Assembly (NCBI GenBank): GCA_946401765.1
Contig: CAMIVJ010000112.1
Span: 1-8,330 of the forward strand
Reading direction: 5' to 3'
From: an uncultured bacterium
GTDB lineage: Bacteria > Verrucomicrobiota > Kiritimatiellia > RFP12 > UBA1067
Length of the DNA stretch: 8,330 nucleotides
Shown here: piece after piece, positions 5,551-8,330 of the stretch
How positions within the stretch are numbered: the first letter of the stretch is position 1
Layout of the letters: every line of letters starts with the position of its first letter
Notes under the pieces: generated by a model
The model's database searches: none
What the model saw: only the letters and a program-made list of their open reading frames with translations
What the model was told of the DNA's origin: nothing
Position numbers and translations under genes: made by a program

Positions 5551-6903
5551 ATGCGCGTTAAGCTGATACAGCCGCTTGCCGCCACGAGGCCGATGGATAC
5601 ATCCCTAAAGGCGCGCATGGCGCCGCACCTCGGGCTGCTGACGATCGCGCGCATCGTCGAGGACTGCGGGCACGAGGTCGTCGTCGTCAACGAGAACGTT
5701 GCGCTCGACGAGCCGTCTTCCGGCTTTGATCTGGTTGGGATATCCGCAAGCATCGACATCCTGCTGCGCGCCCGCGACCTGGCCGACGCATATCGTCGGC
5801 TTGGGGTCCATGTGGCGGTAGGCGGAATCGGCGTGACGTCCAATCCCGACTTGGCGGAGAAGATGTTCTCCACGATATGCGTTGGCCCGGCGGAAGGGCA
5901 TTGGCGCGACGTGCTGGCGGACGCGGCTGCCGGGAAGCTTCGTGCGCGATACGAGACGCCGCTGTCGTTTTCCGGAGAGTCCCTTCTGGCGCCGTCGTTC
6001 AAGTCGGTGGATACGCGCGGCTGCCTCTACGACAACGTCATCGCGGCGAGCAGGGGGTGTCCGTTCGCGTGCGACTTCTGCTACAACGCGGCGGTGCGCA
6101 GGCATGGCGGATGCTATGTGCACCGCACGGTCGAGTCGGTCGTGGACGAGGTGCAGACGAAGTCGACGCGGCACATCATGTTCATCGACGACAATTTCAT
6201 CGGCCGCCCGGCGTTCACGCGCGATCTGCTCGCCGCGCTGCGTCCGCTGCGCCTCAAGTGGAGCGCTGCCGTATCCGCCAACATCCTCGACATGCCGGAC
6301 CTTCTGGACCTCATGGCGGAGACGGGATGCCAGAGCCTCTTCATCGGATTCGAGAGCGTGAATCCCGCTTCGCTCTCGGGCGTGGGCAAGGGGCAGAACA
6401 ACGTGTCGCGCTTCGAGGCGCTCGCCGAGGCGCTTCATTCGAGGGCGATAATGATCAACGCGAGCTTCGTCTTCGGGCTTGACGCCGACGACGCGTCGAC
6501 GTTCGACAGGACGGTTCAATGGGTGGTCGAGAACAAGATCGAGACCGTAACCTCGCACATCGCCACTCCCTACCCCGGCACGCCGTTCTACGAGAGGATG
6601 CGGCGCGACGGGCGCATAATCGACCACGACCTCTCGCACTACGACACGGCGCACGTGGTCATGCGCCCGAAGAACATGACGCCTGAGGAGCTGTACGCCG
6701 GCTATCTGCGCGTCTATCGCGAAGTCTATTCTCTTGGCAACATCTGGCGTCGCCTGCCTCGCGCGCGCAGTCAGCTGATGCCGTATCTGCTCTTCAACCT
6801 CTTCTACCGCAAATGGGGCGCCGCGACGGAGCGTCTTGGGCGCATGATCGGCTTCGGCCGCGTGGGCGCGATTGCCAGGCGCGCCGCATACTTTGTTCGC
6901 TGA
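5551..6903 (+). CDS. B12-binding-type radical SAM protein with DUF4070-like C-terminus
   Basis: Radical SAM enzyme of 450 residues; substrate unknown. Residues 1-125 have the Rossmann-like cobalamin-binding layout (PHLGLLTIARIVEDCGHEV at 25-43, DLVGISA at 60-66, GGIGVTSNPDLA at 91-102, VGPAEG at 111-116) but lack the DxHxxG ligand motif, as in many members of this class. The 4Fe-4S cluster motif CPFACDFC has Cys170, Cys174 and Cys177. The TIM-barrel continues with IMFIDDNFIG (209-218), FIGFESVNP (264-272) and FVFGLD (306-311). Residues 338-395 (TPYPGTPFYERM, SHYDTAHVV, PKNMTPEEL) match the DUF4070-type tail. Relatives are annotated as anaerobic methyltransferases, cyclases or BchE-like enzymes, usually untested. 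GGAAGG (5535-5540) precedes the ATG. The 18-bp gap to the sigma gene suggests one operon. Confidence 0.92.
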   Translation: MRVKLIQPLAATRPMDTSLKARMAPHLGLLTIARIVEDCGHEVVVVNENVALDEPSSGFDLVGISASIDILLRARDLADAYRRLGVHVAVGGIGVTSNPDLAEKMFSTICVGPAEGHWRDVLADAAAGKLRARYETPLSFSGESLLAPSFKSVDTRGCLYDNVIAASRGCPFACDFCYNAAVRRHGGCYVHRTVESVVDEVQTKSTRHIMFIDDNFIGRPAFTRDLLAALRPLRLKWSAAVSANILDMPDLLDLMAETGCQSLFIGFESVNPASLSGVGKGQNNVSRFEALAEALHSRAIMINASFVFGLDADDASTFDRTVQWVVENKIETVTSHIATPYPGTPFYERMRRDGRIIDHDLSHYDTAHVVMRPKNMTPEELYAGYLRVYREVYSLGNIWRRLPRARSQLMPYLLFNLFYRKWGAATERLGRMIGFGRVGAIARRAAYFVR

Positions 6904-6914
6904 CGGCAGCGGGT

Positions 6915-6949
6915 GGATCTTCCGCCAATGCTATTTTCGCAGAAGATCC
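6915..6949. repeat. Inverted repeat at the convergent gene ends
   Basis: GGATCTTC (6915-6922) and GAAGATCC (6942-6949) are perfect reverse complements, extendable by a G-U and a G-C pair in the plus-strand RNA, with a 19-nt loop. The repeat spans the 27-bp gap between the convergent radical SAM and esterase genes and reaches into the last esterase codons. No long T-run follows on either strand, so it is at most a weak bidirectional transcript-end hairpin. Confidence 0.35.
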
Positions 6950-8016
6950 GCGATCACCGGCGCGAGCTTGGCGGCCATGCAGGCGAACGCCTCGTCGTTC
7001 GGATGCACGCCGTCCATCGACACTTCGTCGCTGCCGTACAGATCACCTCCAGGCAGATAGTGGAAGTTGGAGTGGCGTGCGGAGACCTTCTTCGAAAGCT
7101 CGGCGAAGAGGCGGGTCTTCTCCTCGTCGGCCGCGACCTGGGCGGGATACAGCCAGCCGTTCAGCAGCGGCGGCGCGCCGACGAGCAGAACGGGCGTATC
7201 AGGACGCTTCGCGCACAGCACGTCGAAGAACTTCTCGAAGTTCTTCCTGATGGTGTCCGCATTGAGGTTGTGGTATGGATCGCACACGTAGATGGCGGCG
7301 TCCTTCTCGGCCAGCATCTCGGCGGCCTTCGGCTCGAGGCGAGCGCCGCCGGAGAAGCCCAGATTGACGATCGGCTTCTTCAGCTTCCGCTCCAGGCGCG
7401 AGGTGAGCGCGAGGCCGGGCCGTATGTTGTACGCGCCGTGGATTATGCTGGTGCCGTAGTACACGATCGGCTTTTCGGTGCGTGGCGGAACGAGCTTCGT
7501 CTGCGACGCGTCGTCGACGCCCAGGCTCAGAGCAAGCAGACGGTTCCGCAGTGGAAGATACAGCCTGAACCGGCGCTTTGCAGGCGGAAGCTTCTTCGTG
7601 AGGGAGTATTCCGTCACACGTTGCCACTTCGTGCCATGTCCGGCGGCGCCGGCCCATCTCCAGTCGCCGCGCGATTCGTCAAACACATAGAGGTCCGTTC
7701 CAGAGAAGGCGCAGAAGTTGAAGTTGTTTTCGCCGAAGTGGTTTGACCCAAACTCCGTGCGCACCGCGACGGTCGTTGTATCGCTCTCGAACTCGAAGAA
7801 CATCCCGGTGGGCGTGACGCCGTTCCCCCACACGCTGGGCAGCGAAGACGCGAACCGCTTTGGGATGCGGTCGAACGGCTTCTCCAGGCCTTCGCTCCAG
7901 CCGCGTCCCTCCACGTCGTCTCCGTGCACGTCGATCCAGCGCAGTCCCTGGGCGGACGCCGCCGCGCAGAACGTCAACGCTACTGCAATCGTTCGAATGG
8001 CAAATTGTTTCTTCAT
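6931..8016 (-). CDS. Secreted SGNH/GDSL-type esterase or acylhydrolase
   Basis: Likely hydrolyses ester bonds, probably deacetylating a carbohydrate, outside the cytoplasm. Numbered from the ATG at 8016-8014 (361 aa): signal peptide MKKQFAIRTIAVALTFCAAASA with cleavage near 22; an N-terminal beta-rich domain at about 24-175, typical of the SGNH_hydro_N/acylhydrolase_3 pairing; then the catalytic domain. Block I is VYYGTSIIHGA with nucleophile Ser190 (GTS in place of GDS), block II NLGFSGGA (218-225), block III DPYHN with Asn250, and block V DGVHPN with Asp335 and His338. All four SGNH residues are therefore present. Polysaccharide or acetyl-xylan-type activity is usual for the family, but no sugar-utilisation neighbours are visible here. 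An upstream in-frame ATG at 8043 is rejected because AAGGAGAG sits just before 8016 and the promoter -10 lies at 8046-8051. The gene is transcribed convergently to the operon and stands alone. Confidence 0.92.
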   Translation of the reverse strand: MKKQFAIRTIAVALTFCAAASAQGLRWIDVHGDDVEGRGWSEGLEKPFDRIPKRFASSLPSVWGNGVTPTGMFFEFESDTTTVAVRTEFGSNHFGENNFNFCAFSGTDLYVFDESRGDWRWAGAAGHGTKWQRVTEYSLTKKLPPAKRRFRLYLPLRNRLLALSLGVDDASQTKLVPPRTEKPIVYYGTSIIHGAYNIRPGLALTSRLERKLKKPIVNLGFSGGARLEPKAAEMLAEKDAAIYVCDPYHNLNADTIRKNFEKFFDVLCAKRPDTPVLLVGAPPLLNGWLYPAQVAADEEKTRLFAELSKKVSARHSNFHYLPGGDLYGSDEVSMDGVHPNDEAFACMAAKLAPVIADLLRK

Positions 8017-8020
8017 CTGT

Positions 8021-8028
8021 CTCTCCTT
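8021..8028 (-). promoter_or_regulatory. Ribosome binding site of the esterase gene
   Basis: On the minus strand AAGGAGAG lies a few bases before the ATG at 8016. It selects this start, which gives a clean signal peptide, over the in-frame ATG at 8043. Confidence 0.8.
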
Positions 8029-8045
8029 CGATGGTTGGTGCATTT

Positions 8046-8074
8046 ATTATGCCAAATCCGTTTCCTCCGCGCAA
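8046..8074 (-). promoter_or_regulatory. Promoter of the esterase gene
   Basis: On the minus strand: TTGCGC (8074-8069), a 17-nt spacer and CATAAT (8051-8046), with TGG directly before the -10 as an extended element. Expected transcription start is near 8039, leaving a leader of about 23 nt that holds the Shine-Dalgarno site. The -35 is identical to that of the kinase promoter. Confidence 0.6.
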
Positions 8075-8095
8075 GGACGTCATTCGCCGAATTGG

Positions 8096-8120
8096 GCAAT
8101 GCGGGCGCATTTGCGTTTTT
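8096..8120 (+). terminator. Terminator-like hairpin with no matching gene
   Basis: GCAATGC (8096-8102) pairs with GCATTTGC (8107-8114, one bulged T) around a GGGC loop, followed by G and TTTTT (8116-8120). It reads as an intrinsic terminator on the plus strand, but no plus-strand gene ends here: the gene to the left runs the other way. Confidence 0.45.
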
Positions 8121-8180
8121 CATCCATGCGTTTTGAGATTGGAAACAACCAGAACAACTGGTAAAAACAACTTTGAGAGG

Positions 8181-8207
8181 GCGCGGGTTAACTCGCCCGC
8201 GCTTTTT
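8181..8207 (+). terminator. Strong intrinsic terminator on the plus strand
   Basis: GCGCGGG (8181-8187) and CCCGCGC (8196-8202) form a 7-bp all-GC stem with an 8-nt loop, followed directly by TTTTT (8203-8207). On the minus strand no U-run follows the stem, so the orientation is clear. It sits 36 bp upstream of the -10 of the next rightward gene. It may insulate that gene or end an unannotated short RNA. Confidence 0.65.
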
Positions 8208-8239
8208 CCATATTCTGCATATCGTCTTTGATGGATTTC

Positions 8240-8248
8240 TGATATAAT
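8240..8248 (+). promoter_or_regulatory. Extended -10 promoter of the last gene
   Basis: TGATATAAT contains a perfect -10 hexamer (8243-8248) with the TGn extension. No good -35 is visible at the usual distance, which the extended -10 can compensate. Transcription would start near 8255, giving a leader of about 23 nt that contains AAGGAG (8267-8272). Confidence 0.6.
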
Positions 8249-8277
8249 TGCACCATCACAACCGTGAAGGAGACTCC

Positions 8278-8330
8278 ATGAAAGATGCAGCAGAACTGAA
8301 AAACCACGTCTATGACATTGTGGGCGCACT
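8278..8330 (+). CDS. N-terminal fragment, probable GxxExxY-family protein, cut by the window end
   Basis: Only 17 full codons are visible: MKDAAELKNHVYDIVGA. AAGGAG (8267-8272) lies 5 nt before the ATG and a clear promoter precedes it, so the start is well supported. The pattern of a short charged N-terminus followed by a helix ending in I-V-G-A resembles the opening of GxxExxY-family proteins (PD-(D/E)XK nuclease-like fold, function unsettled), whose defining motif would follow beyond the window. That is recognition from a short stretch and may be wrong. The flanking sequence is AT-richer than the rest of the window. Confidence 0.6.
   Translation, partial: MKDAAELKNHVYDIVGA

Noticed and set aside
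5605..6654. Long minus-strand open frame (349 codons) inside the radical SAM gene
   Set aside because: The plus strand carries the CxxxCxxC cluster and the complete radical SAM layout. The antisense product is Arg/Val/His-rich with no domain and no ribosome site of its own.
6913..7746. Plus-strand open frame (277 codons) opposite the esterase gene
   Set aside because: The minus strand has a signal peptide and all SGNH residues. The plus-strand frame is a composition shadow without motifs.
8017..8043. Upstream start adding nine residues to the esterase
   Set aside because: The promoter -10 is at 8046-8051, so the transcript would begin near or after this ATG. The Shine-Dalgarno site belongs to the 8016 start, which yields a standard signal peptide.
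1..8330. CRISPR array, insertion sequence, tRNA or rRNA
   Set aside because: No regularly spaced repeats, no transposase-like protein with terminal inverted repeats, and no cloverleaf or conserved rRNA sequence were recognised on either strand.

Overview
This is a GC-rich (about 60% by eye) bacterial window carrying eight protein-coding genes or gene fragments, plus one doubtful short ORF. Protein resemblances, recalled rather than searched, point to the PVC superphylum: Planctomycetota, Verrucomicrobiota, Kiritimatiellota or Lentisphaerota. The clues are the giant extracytoplasmic protein family of the first gene, the small membrane protein and lipoprotein beside it, and a membrane-anchored Ser/Thr kinase translationally coupled to an ECF-type sigma factor. 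I cannot name a species.

Layout. Positions 3-2297 (+) hold the C-terminal part of a very large protein of unknown function that ends in a carboxypeptidase-regulatory-like beta domain. Next come a five-helix Yip1-like membrane protein (2360-3028, +), a 32-codon ORF that overlaps its stop codon (3025-3123) and may be a gene remnant, a low-GC spacer with an inverted repeat (3124-3261), and a probable lipoprotein (3262-3855, +). A new transcription unit then appears to start at a recognisable promoter (3882-3911). It holds a Ser/Thr kinase with a C-terminal membrane anchor (3920-4942), an ECF-type sigma factor overlapping it by 4 bp (4939-5532), and, 18 bp further on, a B12-binding-type radical SAM protein with a DUF4070-like tail (5551-6903). 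A secreted SGNH/GDSL-type esterase runs convergently on the minus strand (8016-6931). It is separated by a 261-bp intergenic region from the first 17 codons of a rightward gene that looks like a GxxExxY-family protein (8278 to the window end). That intergenic region has promoters pointing both ways and two plus-strand terminator-like hairpins with no plus-strand gene upstream to explain them.

How the genes may work together (inference). The kinase-sigma pair lacks a visible anti-sigma factor. It fits the known theme of ECF factors controlled by a linked Ser/Thr kinase, with the membrane anchor placing the kinase at the envelope. The three upstream genes encode a large exported-type protein, a polytopic membrane protein and a lipoprotein, so an envelope module sits directly before an envelope-sensing regulator. 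Two genes without a Shine-Dalgarno sequence (2360 and 3920) have a -10-like hexamer only 7-8 nt before the start codon, which suggests leaderless mRNAs. No tRNA, rRNA, insertion sequence or CRISPR array was seen.
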